DNA of 64,000 nt. Source: Butyrivibrio sp. MB2005. Lineage in GTDB: Bacteria; Bacillota; Clostridia; Lachnospirales; Lachnospiraceae. Below, piece by piece: positions 1 to 10,100 of the stretch; the first letter of the stretch is position 1, and every line of letters begins with the position of its first letter. Where the stretch lies: assembly GCF_000424285.1 (NCBI RefSeq), contig NZ_AUJP01000020.1:1-64000 (forward strand), read 5' to 3'. The notes beneath the pieces are model-generated. The model saw only the letters and a program-made list of their open reading frames with translations, did no database searches and had not been told where the DNA came from. The translations under genes and the position numbers were made by a program.

Positions 1-9
1 AGAGGTTGG

Positions 10-80
10 TTGTCAAGGAAGGGCACCCCAATATATAGTCTCTGACATTTCACTCTACTATTTTGAAAAATGTCCTTGAC
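10..80. other. Inverted repeat at the left edge
   Basis: The first 172 bases hold no gene that I can support. TTGTCAAGG near base 11 is matched by its reverse complement CCTTGACAA near base 72, giving 9-bp arms about 50 bases apart. They lie about 100 bases beyond the stop codon of the minus-strand esterase gene. They could be part of a terminator, an operator or an element remnant cut by the window edge. There is no long T run beside either arm, so none of these is favoured. Confidence 0.25.
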
Positions 81-172
81 AAGGGGTACACTTTATCAAC
101 TATATCTGCTTGTTGAACTATCCTGCCTGCCCAAGAGCATACCTTAATATATATCAATAAAAAGTTGTAATA

Positions 173-1081
173 CTAATGTCCCAAGGCATTTTCATGTTGT
201 CGGAACCATCCTATTATCTCATCGATAACTCTCTCGCTTTCCGTCAGATCCGGGCGTAATACAGGATATGCATGGATCAGTTTAGGGTCGCTTCCCATGT
301 GACGAAGGAAGTGTTCCACGCCTTTATTGCCAAGCTCTCCGGCAAAATCCAGAGTGTACCGTTCAAGCATATCTGCCTTACTCGTAATGAGATAACACGG
401 CGGAATATTGTATATGATCTCCGGATGTTCAGGATTCGTATACTGAGCCATTGCAATACTTCGAGCATCTTTTCCATAAAACGAACGGGAAAGGAATCGT
501 CCCAAATCATCTTTTCTTGTTGTATAAAACATCCCACTTATAAGACCCATGGCCTTGATACTCATGCGTGTCGGCTCATATCCTATGGCATCCTGTAATG
601 CCTTTGATTTCTTCATAGCTGCTACATATGTTGCAAGATATGCCCCCGCACTTTCTGCCACCAGATATATCCTTGTAAAATCAACATCGAACTCCACAAG
701 TTTCCTGCCCACACAATCCATCCCAGCACAGACATCATCAAACTGCTCATACACACGAACATTCGGTATAAGACGATACTCAAGTGAGCATACCAGATAC
801 CCCCTTTTTGCTATCTGACGGCAGAACCCTGTGGATAAGTTTTTGCTGCCGTCAATCAACCCACCACCATGAATATTGATAATAACCGGCAGTTCTGTCC
901 CCGGTGCGACTATTGGCTCAAATATATCCATCAGAAGTTCTTTGCCTGACCGGTTAGTATACGGGATGTCCCTGTGTTCCTTTAATCCGTCGGCCGACAT
1001 TTCAATAACATTATCAAGATCCAAAGCTTTACTGAGCTTTCGCTTTGTGATCTCGATTATCGCATTCTCGAATAAACTCAT
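173..1081 (-). CDS. Alpha/beta hydrolase (HSL-type esterase/lipase)
   Basis: A 302-residue cytoplasmic carboxylester hydrolase. It shows the oxyanion-hole motif IINIHGGG near residue 67, typical of the hormone-sensitive-lipase/acetyl-esterase family, and the nucleophile elbow AESAGA near residue 143. There is no signal peptide. The start is preceded by GAGGT about 8 bases upstream of ATG. It lies downstream of an acyl-AMP ligase and an acyltransferase on the same strand, so it could trim or release acyl groups handled by them; that link is inferred from position only. The natural ester is unknown. Confidence 0.8.
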   Translation of the reverse strand: MSLFENAIIEITKRKLSKALDLDNVIEMSADGLKEHRDIPYTNRSGKELLMDIFEPIVAPGTELPVIINIHGGGLIDGSKNLSTGFCRQIAKRGYLVCSLEYRLIPNVRVYEQFDDVCAGMDCVGRKLVEFDVDFTRIYLVAESAGAYLATYVAAMKKSKALQDAIGYEPTRMSIKAMGLISGMFYTTRKDDLGRFLSRSFYGKDARSIAMAQYTNPEHPEIIYNIPPCYLITSKADMLERYTLDFAGELGNKGVEHFLRHMGSDPKLIHAYPVLRPDLTESERVIDEIIGWFRQHENALGH

Positions 1082-1174
1082 TATGATTTACCTCATGTAG
1101 CAATATGTAAGCATTATTCCATCTATTTAAAATTTTTCTATCTGCCTATCCATTTGTCAGACCGTTTTATATCT

Positions 1175-1411
1175 TTACAAATTCGTATCCTCTACCGATT
1201 TTGCACCAAGGCTTATTCCCTCCGTCGGAACAAGAAAAGCTGTCGGTATAACTCCCTGTAATAACTTACTTTTCTTTATGTCAACCACGACGCAATCTTC
1301 TACCATCTCATCGTGATTTATAGCATTTTCAATCGGTATCGGTGACACCTGATGACCATCTGGTCTCTTCATGAGGCGTTTATACCTTCCTCCATACGTT
1401 GAGAAAATCAC
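1175..1411 (-). pseudogene. C-terminal remnant of an AMP-dependent acyl ligase
   Basis: This 78-residue frame begins inside the A8/hinge region of an adenylate-forming enzyme. YGGRYKRLMKRPDGHQVSP matches the usual GRxKRLIKRPDGxKV segment, followed by PIENAI and VEDCVVV typical of the small C-terminal domain. No ATP-binding core is present and no ribosome site precedes it. It starts 7 bases after the stop codon of the intact ligase gene, so it is best read as the tail of a second, mostly deleted ligase copy. It is unlikely to make a functional product. Confidence 0.7.
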
Positions 1412-1418
1412 CTACCAT

Positions 1419-3134
1419 TTATATAGCTTCTTTCTCAAGTGACCTATAATCGATTTTTCCTATTGGGGTAAGAGGTAATTTGTCTACAATTTGTATTTTT
1501 CCCGGTTGAGCATATTCGGGCAACTCCGTTTCGCATAATTCAACCAATTCATTTATTGTTTGCTCTTTATCATGCTGACCTTTGCCGGATAAAACAGCAA
1601 AAAGTATCGGCACCATACCTTGGGCATGATTATGATCAGGCGCTCCTACCGCACAGCATTCCTTTACCTTATCGCTTTTAATAACTACATCCTCGATATA
1701 GCTTGGAAACACTTTAAATCCATCATGTCGAACAATGATTCTTTTTATCCTTCCTTCAATAAACAAGAAGCCATCTTTATCCATGTATCCTATGTCACCG
1801 GAATGTACCCAAACAAGTCCATCCGTATGAATTCTTAGCATTTGATCCGTTTCCTTATCGTTTTCATAATATCCCACCATCGTATTAGGTCCCGTCATGC
1901 AGACCTCACCTATTTCACCATACTTTAATTCTTTGCCCGTCTCCGGATCAAAGACTGATATGATAGTATGTGCAAAAGGAATTCCGACACTGCCTATCTT
2001 ATTTATTCTATCTGACATACATGCACTGACAGCTGCAGAAACTTCCGTCATTCCATAACCCTTCATGACATTGTTTTGACCATTGTGAGACTTAATAAAT
2101 GTGTTTACTTTCTTCTCTAGTTCGGGCTTCATTGAGTCACCACCAACAACCGGCGAAACAAGATATGAAATATCCTTTTTATTCATTTTTTTACTGCTAA
2201 TGATATTTTCATAATGCGACGGAACCCCAACTATATGAGTTGGATTATATTTGATCATGAGTTCATCATATTTCTTAGGATCAAATGCAGGTATCAAAAC
2301 TACTTCCATTCCCTTTATTAAAGGCATATGTAATCCATTGCCTATGCCATAAGCGATAAAAGGTGGCATAATATCCGCCCATACATCTCCACGATTTAAA
2401 TTGAATTCGCTATTAATTAACTGAAATGCAGACTGGTTAAGGTTATCGTTTGATAACATAACACCTTTAGGAAATCCGGTAGTACCTCCTGTATGAACTA
2501 TTACACAGCATTCTTTTTCACGATAAGGGGTATCCTTACAATCCTGATCTTTCCCAATTTCAATAAACTTATTCCACATCATATGATCAGAATTAACCTT
2601 AGTTTTTCCTTTGGTTAATCTGTAAAGAATCTTCATTCCGGTTGGAAGAGAATCCGATGGCGATACAACAACGATTGTTTTTACCTGTGTTCCCTCTATA
2701 GCCTTAACTATTTTTTGATAGGCAATATCAAGAACAACAACTACCGTCGTTTTTGTTTCTAAGAGATACTCTTTTATCCCTTCAGCACTTGTCCTAGGAT
2801 CAATCATATTCGAAATTGCACCTATACGATTTAAACCATAGAACGAATATATAACTTCAGGAATACTGACCGCAATTATGGCAACTATATCCTTTTCAGA
2901 AACTCCCAGTTTTGTGAAGCTCTTTGCCACCTGTTTTGTATAATCAAAGAATTGACCATATGTGATTTTTCTGCCGTAATAGTTAAATGCTGTTGAATCA
3001 GAATAATCCTTATTCTGTGCTTCAATATAGTCAATTATCTTGTATTTAGGTAATTCGGCATTTATCTGCTCTTCCGAGTAATATTTCAGCCAAGGCTTAT
3101 CTATAGACGGATACCCTGTCTGTCTGTCAAGCAT
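1419..3134 (-). CDS. AMP-dependent acyl-CoA/acyl-acid synthetase
   Basis: A 571-residue class I adenylate-forming ligase that activates a carboxylic acid with ATP to an acyl-adenylate, usually for transfer to CoA or a carrier. The phosphate-binding loop HTGGTTGFPKGVM lies near residue 210, GYGMTE near 355, and the A7-A8 region GDIGYMDKDGFLF followed by GRIKRIIVRHDGFKV near 450. Length is normal. AGGAGGAGAAAGAC precedes the ATG at 3134; a frame start seven codons upstream would place this Shine-Dalgarno inside the gene. It lies just downstream of a PlsC-like acyltransferase, suggesting that both handle the same acyl chain. Chain length and acceptor are unknown. Part of the N-terminus is duplicated about 1 kb upstream. 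Confidence 0.85.
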   Translation of the reverse strand: MLDRQTGYPSIDKPWLKYYSEEQINAELPKYKIIDYIEAQNKDYSDSTAFNYYGRKITYGQFFDYTKQVAKSFTKLGVSEKDIVAIIAVSIPEVIYSFYGLNRIGAISNMIDPRTSAEGIKEYLLETKTTVVVVLDIAYQKIVKAIEGTQVKTIVVVSPSDSLPTGMKILYRLTKGKTKVNSDHMMWNKFIEIGKDQDCKDTPYREKECCVIVHTGGTTGFPKGVMLSNDNLNQSAFQLINSEFNLNRGDVWADIMPPFIAYGIGNGLHMPLIKGMEVVLIPAFDPKKYDELMIKYNPTHIVGVPSHYENIISSKKMNKKDISYLVSPVVGGDSMKPELEKKVNTFIKSHNGQNNVMKGYGMTEVSAAVSACMSDRINKIGSVGIPFAHTIISVFDPETGKELKYGEIGEVCMTGPNTMVGYYENDKETDQMLRIHTDGLVWVHSGDIGYMDKDGFLFIEGRIKRIIVRHDGFKVFPSYIEDVVIKSDKVKECCAVGAPDHNHAQGMVPILFAVLSGKGQHDKEQTINELVELCETELPEYAQPGKIQIVDKLPLTPIGKIDYRSLEKEAI

Positions 3135-3188
3135 TGTCTTTCTCCTCCTAAACATTTATACTTACAGAAACTCAATTAGATTTTGTTC

Positions 3189-4148
3189 TTAACTGTTAGA
3201 GCCAAAAGCTCTTTTGTCAAACAAAAATGCATTATTCAAATTAGGAACAAGTAAATTCTGATGAGAAAATACATCAGATGGATCTGTTGTATCTTTTGGG
3301 TGAAACGCTTCTTCCTGTATATCTTCTACAGTAAGTGAGTATTCCGCATTCAATGAAAGAATACTGCTTATGAAATCGTCATATGCTGACTCTGATACAT
3401 CTCTACGAGATAGCATCGGAAACCGCTCAATAATATCCCACTTTAACGAAGCCATGCAGTTTCTAAGTTCACCTGTAAGAGCAAATCTATCTTCGATCGT
3501 ATGACCTTCGTAGCTTATATTCTCTCCCAGGGCAATATAGTAGTCATCACCATTCCTGCATATTGCCATCGGTACAATTTCTGCGTCACAAGTAATTGCC
3601 AGTTCAACAGCCCCTGCATACAAATATCCAACAAGTGCATTGGCACTGATATTCTGGACACCTTCTGGAAACAGCAGCAGATTCCCGCCTTTTTTAAGCA
3701 GAGCGATCATCTGGGCTTTAGCGGCTCTTCTGTCTTCCTTATGCATCACATCAAGTGGTATCCAGCCATTCATTCTGAGCATCATACCATTGATGTCCTT
3801 ATACAGCTCATGTGGATCTCCAAGCACAATCCAGCATGGACTCTTTATTGCAAGAAAAGACATTTCAATATCCACACCACCTATATGAGTAGGACAGAAA
3901 ATAATAGGACGAGATGTCTTTTTTCTGTCATCTCTGACTACATGCAGTCGTCGACCTGTCAGCCTCATCTCTGCTCTCATAAGTTGCACCAGTATATGAT
4001 GCACAAACGAATGTAGTTGCAGATGTTCGACATGTCCTCCATAGGTATGGTAGCGTTCCAATCGCTTTTCGCGGCAGAATATCTCATAATCTGGTTTTGG
4101 CAGAGATAACATATAAATGAATGATCTAAGGTCTTTTAATGCACTCAT
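3189..4148 (-). CDS. PlsC-like lysophospholipid acyltransferase family protein
   Basis: A 319-residue acyltransferase. Motif I is PTHIGGVD (the HX4D catalytic pair) near residue 84, and LLLFPEGVQN near 158 corresponds to the acyl-acceptor-binding FPEG motif. It therefore belongs to the glycerolipid acyltransferase superfamily, acting at the inner membrane face. It lacks the two obvious N-terminal membrane segments of canonical PlsC, and its C-terminal extension (residues 240-319) is unlike the core family. The putative ribosome site TAGGAG is 13 bases from ATG, so the start is less certain. It is followed 34 bases later by the acyl-AMP ligase, probably in one transcript. The acceptor may not be a standard phospholipid. 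Confidence 0.75.
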   Translation of the reverse strand: MSALKDLRSFIYMLSLPKPDYEIFCREKRLERYHTYGGHVEHLQLHSFVHHILVQLMRAEMRLTGRRLHVVRDDRKKTSRPIIFCPTHIGGVDIEMSFLAIKSPCWIVLGDPHELYKDINGMMLRMNGWIPLDVMHKEDRRAAKAQMIALLKKGGNLLLFPEGVQNISANALVGYLYAGAVELAITCDAEIVPMAICRNGDDYYIALGENISYEGHTIEDRFALTGELRNCMASLKWDIIERFPMLSRRDVSESAYDDFISSILSLNAEYSLTVEDIQEEAFHPKDTTDPSDVFSHQNLLVPNLNNAFLFDKRAFGSNS

Positions 4149-4170
4149 GTTTTTGTCGCTACTCCTACGG

Positions 4171-4222
4171 ATGGCTTATCAATTGATGGATACCCAGTCA
4201 GTTCCCCTGTCTGTCTCCTCCA
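4171..4222 (-). pseudogene. Decayed N-terminal fragment of an acyl-AMP ligase
   Basis: Read on the minus strand, this stretch has a GGAGGAGA-type ribosome site, GACAGACAGG, and then codons for TGYPSIDKP. The intact ligase begins after AGGAGGAGAAAGAC with codons for MLDRQTGYPSIDKPW. The match in ribosome site, spacing and peptide shows that this is the front end of a second ligase copy. It lacks the ATG and runs into a stop just before the acyltransferase start. With the C-terminal remnant at 1175-1411 it brackets the acyltransferase/ligase pair. Confidence 0.6.
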
Positions 4223-4316
4223 CACACTTGTCAAATTCTATATCCACTCGTTTTTCATTATGTTTACAAACGATTATTCGTATGAATTTTCTATAAACTC
4301 CATAATAAAATATAGC

Positions 4317-4603
4317 TTAAACATTTAATGATTTCAATTGGATATTCAACGATTGCTCACATCTAGTGTTCCACAAATCTATCAACTTATTTAAAGAGCT
4401 GCATTTGGTCGCCAGGTTCCGACACAGGCAAATTTCATTGTGGCATTTTATACGGAGGATATCCTTCTCATACTCATACAAATCACTAAAGATTTTACCA
4501 AGTATGAACCTTCTGGAGGAATACCTGTCCTGTTTCTGTCGCTTATCGCGGAATAGTACTCAACATGAACATTGCTTTCACAGAATGGGCAAGGTTTTAG
4601 CAT
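4317..4603 (-). pseudogene. Frameshifted Lar-like zinc-finger protein
   Basis: From the ATG at 4603 (behind GGGGAAGGC) the frame reads MLKPCPFCE and runs 51 codons to a stop at 4448. In a second frame the sequence continues as KCHNEICLC and then LIDLWNTR, ending at 4317. CPFC at the front and a second cysteine cluster followed by (A/L)I-x-x-WNTR at the end is the layout of the phage-associated Lar (restriction alleviation) zinc-finger family. One single-base shift, somewhere near 4470-4500, would join the two halves into about 95 residues. I read it as a broken phage- or plasmid-derived gene. No other phage gene is nearby. Confidence 0.5.
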
Positions 4604-4725
4604 GCCTTCCCCTTCAGCCTTTCTAATAGATTCGCTTTTCTCAGATAACCTGAAACCAAACCCGCTCCCAACTCTGTCTGCCAGATAAAAGAACCCTCAA
4701 ACCTAACCCTCAAAAACTCCCATAC

Positions 4726-4753
4726 AAAAAGGACCTGACCCTCAAGTCAGACC
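4726..4753 (-). terminator. Rho-independent terminator of the threonine aldolase gene
   Basis: On the minus strand GGTCTGAC and GTCAGGTC pair (two G-T pairs) around the loop TTGAGG, followed by CTTTTTG. It begins about 35 bases after the stop codon at 4788. TTTGAGGGT recurs several times on this strand between 4690 and 4785, partly inside the hairpin. Confidence 0.65.
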
Positions 4754-4787
4754 CTCAAAACGCTTGGCAAACCCTCAAAAAGTTTGA

Positions 4788-5816
4788 TTATGATAACGCC
4801 TTATCCAGCTCAGCCAGATCCTCATCTGTTGTGGACCAGCTTGTGGCAAGTCTGACAACCGTGTGGTTTTCATCGGTCTTCTCCCAGAAGCTTACGGCTA
4901 CCTTCTCCTGTAATTTCTTAAGCTTCTCATCTTCAAAAGCTACAAACTGTTGATTTGTAGGAGACTCCAAAAACATCGTAAGATCGTGAGCCTTACAAAT
5001 AGCTTTAAGCTTCTCAGCCATATCTATGGCGTGCTTACTGATCTTAAAATACAGATCATCTGTGAAAAGTGTATCGAACTGAACGCCCAAAAGTCTTCCT
5101 TTTGCAAGAAGTGCACCGCGCCTTTTGATGGAAGTCAAAAAGTGCTTGGGCTTATTACCCTTTGTGAAAACCACTGCCTCTCCGCAAAGTGCGCCAACCT
5201 TGGTGCCTCCGATATAGAAAACATCGCAAAGTCTTGCTATATCCTTCAAAGAAACATCAGTGGAATTGCTCATAAGTCCGTATCCAAGTCTTGCTCCGTC
5301 AAGGAAAAGAGGGATCTCATACTCTCTGCAGACTTCAGAAATCTCACTGAGCTCTGCCTTGGAATACAGTGTTCCATACTCTGTGGGATGAGAAATATAT
5401 ACCATTCCGGGCCTGGTCATGTGCTCATGATTCTCGTCAGCAAAATATCCTGCAAGATAATCCTTAAGTACCGATCCTTCTATCTTTCCGTTTTTCTGAG
5501 GAATCTCTAAAACTTCGTGTCCTGTGTACTCGATGGCTCCTGCTTCGTGGGAACTTATATGCCCCGTTTTTGCAGCTATTACACCCTCATAGTCTGACAG
5601 CATGGTAGAAATAATAACTGAGTTAGTCTGCGTTCCGCCAACCAAAAACTCAACTTCTGCCTCCGGTATTCCTACTGCCTTTTTTATCTTTTCCTTTGCA
5701 CTGTCGCAGTACTTATCACTTCCATAACCGGATAAGCACTCCATATTAGTCTCCGTAAGTGCCTTCAAAACAAGCGGGTGAGCTCCACAGATATAATCGC
5801 TCTCAAATGAAATCAT
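4788..5816 (-). CDS. ltaE: Low-specificity L-threonine aldolase
   Basis: A 342-residue fold-type I PLP enzyme of the beta-eliminating lyase family, expected to split L-threonine or L-allo-threonine into glycine and acetaldehyde in the cytoplasm. The cofactor lysine lies in GGTKVGA near residue 206, with FLDGARLGYG (PLP-binding Asp) near 172. The ATG at 5816 is chosen because AGAGGA sits 6 bases upstream; 17 extra in-frame codons further upstream have no ribosome site. It starts 58 bases after the response-regulator gene, so it may be read with that operon, and ends in a clear terminator. Nothing else ties it to the signalling genes. Confidence 0.88.
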   Translation of the reverse strand: MISFESDYICGAHPLVLKALTETNMECLSGYGSDKYCDSAKEKIKKAVGIPEAEVEFLVGGTQTNSVIISTMLSDYEGVIAAKTGHISSHEAGAIEYTGHEVLEIPQKNGKIEGSVLKDYLAGYFADENHEHMTRPGMVYISHPTEYGTLYSKAELSEISEVCREYEIPLFLDGARLGYGLMSNSTDVSLKDIARLCDVFYIGGTKVGALCGEAVVFTKGNKPKHFLTSIKRRGALLAKGRLLGVQFDTLFTDDLYFKISKHAIDMAEKLKAICKAHDLTMFLESPTNQQFVAFEDEKLKKLQEKVAVSFWEKTDENHTVVRLATSWSTTDEDLAELDKALS

Positions 5817-5873
5817 AAAATGTCCTCTCTTCTTGTCTATACTATTCTGCCTGTGACATTTGTGCACAGCCCA

Positions 5874-6680
5874 TCACCAATCCTCGTCATAGCTGTATTC
5901 ATCAAGCTCTGCCATATAGAATTCCGACCAGCTGTACTGACTCAGGAATTCGCCGGCGTATTTATACTTGGACTTATCCTTGTTTTCAAGCCAGTCATAA
6001 TAATCGCATTCTATTCTGTCTTTGGCGATGGCCATACTGCCACGTTGTTTAAGGATTATACCATCAAGCTTCAGCTTCTTAAATGTGTTTTGAAGATCCT
6101 GTCTTAAGTTACAAAGATAAGACAACTTTTTTTCAGGGTCGCCGTCATCCTCCCAAAGGTTGGCGATAATCTCACCATTAGTGGTCTGCGCCCCCTTATT
6201 GGCTATAAGAAGAGCCACTATCTCCTTGGTCCTCTTATATTTAAAATCCACAGGCTCTCCGTCCACAAAAAGCTCGAAGTTACCAAAGGTCTGCGCAAAA
6301 ACCCTCTTGAACTTTTTGCGCATCTCAGGATAGCGCATATACTCCAGTTCCTTCTGAAACTCCGCTCCGGTGCCGGGCTTTTTGATATAGCCGCTGGCAT
6401 GAAGCTTCATAGCATCATAAGCATGCTCTGTCTCATCGGAAACATAAATAAGATTTATGTAAGGATTTAGTTCAGAAAGATATTTTCCAAGATCTATACC
6501 TGAAAGTTCAGGCATATTCACATCCAGAAATGCCACGTCCATTTCCTCTTCTCTGGCCTTGGCAAGGGCGGAAAGAGGACTGTCAAAATAAAAACAATTG
6601 GCATCGGGCTTTACCTTCCCGAGAATGGTTTTCATTTTCTTTAGAGATGCCTCGTTACTGTCGACCGCCAATATATTCAC
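5874..6680 (-). CDS. Response regulator with winged-helix output domain
   Basis: A 268-residue regulator. The N-terminal receiver (residues 1-118) has the phospho-acceptor Asp53 in FLDVNMP and the conserved Lys in YIKKP. The C-terminal domain (about 130-245) begins FGNFELFVDGEPVDF and looks like an OmpR/SARP-type winged helix. The start is GTG, overlapping the upstream TGA (GTGA) with AGGAGG 6 bases before it, so translation is coupled to the unknown gene upstream. No histidine kinase is adjacent; the operon partner is a large c-di-GMP enzyme, suggesting that this regulator is tuned by an unlinked kinase. The very acidic C-terminus (DEYSYDEDW) is unusual. Confidence 0.8.
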   Translation of the reverse strand: MNILAVDSNEASLKKMKTILGKVKPDANCFYFDSPLSALAKAREEEMDVAFLDVNMPELSGIDLGKYLSELNPYINLIYVSDETEHAYDAMKLHASGYIKKPGTGAEFQKELEYMRYPEMRKKFKRVFAQTFGNFELFVDGEPVDFKYKRTKEIVALLIANKGAQTTNGEIIANLWEDDGDPEKKLSYLCNLRQDLQNTFKKLKLDGIILKQRGSMAIAKDRIECDYYDWLENKDKSKYKYAGEFLSQYSWSEFYMAELDEYSYDEDW

Positions 6681-7192
6681 TGCGCACCTCCTGTAGGCAA
6701 GGTTATGGATTTAACCTTCTGATTCTGACGCTGCTGCGCCGTCATGTGAAGAGGATCCGCCTCCCCTACCACAAGAGTATCTCCGTCATTAAGTGCAGCC
6801 TCGTGCAAAGGACCTGAATTCATATCTGCCAGTACAAGAGCTGCAAATCTGTCGTAATTATCATCATCTATTACAGGAAAATGATACTTCATCCTGTACC
6901 AGTGCTCCGGGTCATAGCCTGCGCCTCCGATGTAGAGTCTGTCTGCAGTATCTGCAACCTCATCAACTCCGGCTTTTTCTCCCGGCTCAAGCCCTGCCTC
7001 CTCACAAAAAAGCATAGCGTAAGCCTTAAGTACTCTGTCTCTTACTGTTTCATCGCTGCCACTTTTATTCTTTCTTCCTGTGGGAGTATCCATTACCTTG
7101 TAATAAAATTCCTGAGCCTCTTCGCTTTCATCAAAATTTACGATAGCGTTGTAGAACTCCCTGACATCTATGTCCTTAGCTATTGAAGCCAT
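6677..7192 (-). CDS. Hypothetical protein between c-di-GMP enzyme and response regulator
   Basis: A 171-residue soluble, acidic protein that I do not recognise. It has no signal peptide, membrane span or cysteine cluster. Residues 85-140 (IGGAGYDPEHWYRMKYHFPVI and after) look like a compact domain, and the C-terminus is basic and glutamine-rich. AAGGAG lies 7 bases before ATG. The first 17 bases overlap the end of the GGDEF/EAL gene and the last 4 overlap the response-regulator start. This translational coupling on both sides suggests a partner or adaptor in the same signalling pathway; that is inference from gene order. Confidence 0.6.
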   Translation of the reverse strand: MASIAKDIDVREFYNAIVNFDESEEAQEFYYKVMDTPTGRKNKSGSDETVRDRVLKAYAMLFCEEAGLEPGEKAGVDEVADTADRLYIGGAGYDPEHWYRMKYHFPVIDDDNYDRFAALVLADMNSGPLHEAALNDGDTLVVGEADPLHMTAQQRQNQKVKSITLPTGGAQ

Positions 7193-10100
7193 TTCTCTCT
7201 CCTTTCAGAGCGCTCTTATTCTCGTACATGTTCTTGTCTGCCCTTGCAAATACCGCAGCCACATTCTCATCATCATCGAATCTTGACATACCTGCCGCAA
7301 TGACAACTTTTCTTTCAAACTTATTTATTCTGTTACTCTGGGCAACGCTCTCCATGAGAATCTCCACGTTGTCATAGTCAGTACCCTGAACAACAATAGC
7401 AAACTCATCACCGCCAAGCCTGAAAACAGGACTGTGCTTGAATATCTGACAGATCCCATCGCATCCATCCTTGATGAACTGGTCTCCGGCCTGGTGTCCA
7501 AGAGTATCATTGACCTGTTTAAGTCCGTTTATATCGAATACAGCAATTGCAAACTCCGGTTTTTTACCTGCCTTGATCTTTCTGTTTAGCTTTGCCTCCA
7601 TCTCAGCATAAGCATGCTTATTCTTTACGCCCGTAAGCTCATCATAATTGGCCTTTTCCTTGGCTTCCATGAGGTTTGATTCATACGCCTGTTCTCTTCG
7701 TACTTCCTCATCAATATTAACAACACCAATTATTACACTGTCCACACCATCCTCATGCACCATGGTGGCTTTCAGCATGGCATAAATCGGCTTTCCATTT
7801 ATCACAAGCCTGTAGTTAAGAGTAAACATGCCTTTATTCTTTATCTGAGACATGACTTTTTCCTTCTTGAACATTTTGAGGAAATAATCAAGATCATCAG
7901 GATAAATAACGCTTAGGGCTTTTTCCGCGGTGTCATCATAAAAATGTTCACCCTCTTTGCCGGTTCCAATATGTTCAAAATAATGGCTGGAGGTGTATTT
8001 TGTATACGCATCCGTTTCAGGATTGACCGTATAAAGAGCCATATAATCTCCGGAAAGAGCAATGATCCTTGAATAGGTAATCTGCTCCTCCCTCATCTTT
8101 TCAAGGGCCTCTTCATGCTTCATCTGGGCATCCACATTATTGATTCCTATGATAATATTGTTGCCCTTATTTCTGACCTTAACAACCTTCATACTTACAT
8201 AGACAGGCTCTCCGTCCATCATTACCCTGTAGGTCAATGTGAAAATGCCGTTTTCCTTAAGGCTTTTTTCCACCTTCTCCGGGGTGAAGCTCTTAACAAA
8301 CTCTTCTGCGTCTTCCTGATATACATTATTCTTTGCCACACTTGCTGTAAGTCCAAAGAAATCATGACCACGAGTTGAGACATTCATATCCCGGTTCACC
8401 CCATCCGGGCTGTACTCTGTATAATCTCCGTTATCCATATTTACAAAATACAGGTGAATATAATCCTCTGACAGCGCTCTTGCCACATAGTTGTAGGTGA
8501 GGGTGGTGTCATCATCGGGGCTATCTGAGACAGATAAAATTGCAACATTTACAGCTGCAGCTCCGGTAACAGGATTAACTGCCACTCTTCTAAGGAACAT
8601 CTGCAGTGTCTTACCATCCTTGGTCCTGTCATCTATGATAAGTCTTCGACCATCTTTTGCACACTGCACAGCAGCATTAAGGGAATATGCTCCGGGCTTT
8701 CCTTCAAAATCCGCCACCTGGACCTCTGTACTATCTATACTGGCCGGGAAATTTCTCGCCATAAATTCTCTGAAAGTCCCGTTGCATCTTGTTAAATACA
8801 GCTTTCCATCAAGATATTCCACAAGGCACATAGGCCAGGTATCAAAATAATCCTTAAGCGTATCGTCATCTTTTCTTGAAACTGACAAATCATAGAGATT
8901 TACTTTTCCAAGCTGGACATAATAATCTGTCTCAGAAGGATTCTCAAATCCAATCTGAATACCCTTTTTATTTCTCTCAATGATTCCTGCAAGAGAATGA
9001 GCTTCACAGTAATAATATCCCTGCAACTTGGTACAGCCTATCTCCTTTAGGAATTCTGCCTGAACCTCGGTTTCAACGCCTTCTGCTATAGTCTCAACAC
9101 CCAGAGCCATAGCCATTCTGACAAGCTCAGTGAGTATGATCTTAACGCTTTCTCTTTCACCTATCTGCTGAATAAAAAGCATGTCCAGTTTGAGTAGGTC
9201 AAAAGGTATCTTCTGAAGGATTACAGGCGATGAATATCCGCTGCCATAATCATCCATCCATACACTAAAGCCAAGCTTCTTAAACTCACTGATCCTATCT
9301 GCCATGTAATCAACATCATCCAGCAGAACTGTCTCAGTAATCTCTATAACCAGCTTATCTCTGGTAAGGCCGGATTCATCCACACGCCTTCTGATCTCCT
9401 CTACAATATCGCAGGTATAGAAATCAGAAATGGACAGATTAACAGAATTAGGGACAATATATAGACCTGTCTCTCCCTGCTCCTTCATCTTCTTAAGGAC
9501 CATATCAACAACGCAAAGGTCCAATTTATATATGCTGTTTGCTTCTTCAAGATATGGGATAAAAGTATCCGGGGTCAGGATGCCTCTCTCCGGATCCTCC
9601 CACCTTACAAGAGCTTCTTCGTCGCAAACTCGTCCATTTGCGGTTCTGATGATAGGCTGATAATAAACCTTTATCCATCCCTGCTCTATGGCTCTGTCAA
9701 GATTCTCAACCACATACTGTCTGTGCTCTATCTGACGCATCATTTCATCATCAAAATGATAAATGTGGGATTCATAATTTTTCTTATGGAAATCACAGGC
9801 AATCTTGGCCCTGTCACAGGCAGCACTGATGCTGGTCTTCTCATCATCATAAGAATAGACTCCGATTCTGATGGGCATACTTTTACCGCCATTTAAGAGC
9901 TTACTCTTTTCAATAAGTTCTTCCAGCTTCTGTTCCAAGCCATCGGGATCCGTATAGATGCAAAAATGATCAGAACTAAATCGGCTGCACCTGCTGCTGC
10001 CAAAATAGCTGCTTAGAAGTTTTGCAAAGGCAACAAGAAGAACGTCGCCCTCTGCCATTCCGTATTTACGGTTATAGTTTTTCATGCCGTTGAAGTCCGT

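Noticed and set aside
4366..4626. 86-codon plus-strand frame in the gap before the threonine aldolase gene
   Set aside because: It is the antisense of the Lar-like pseudogene and has no ribosome site.
4690..4785. Repeated TTTGAGGGT as a possible CRISPR-like or iteron array
   Set aside because: Copies are short, irregularly spaced and partly explained by the terminator; no constant spacer length.
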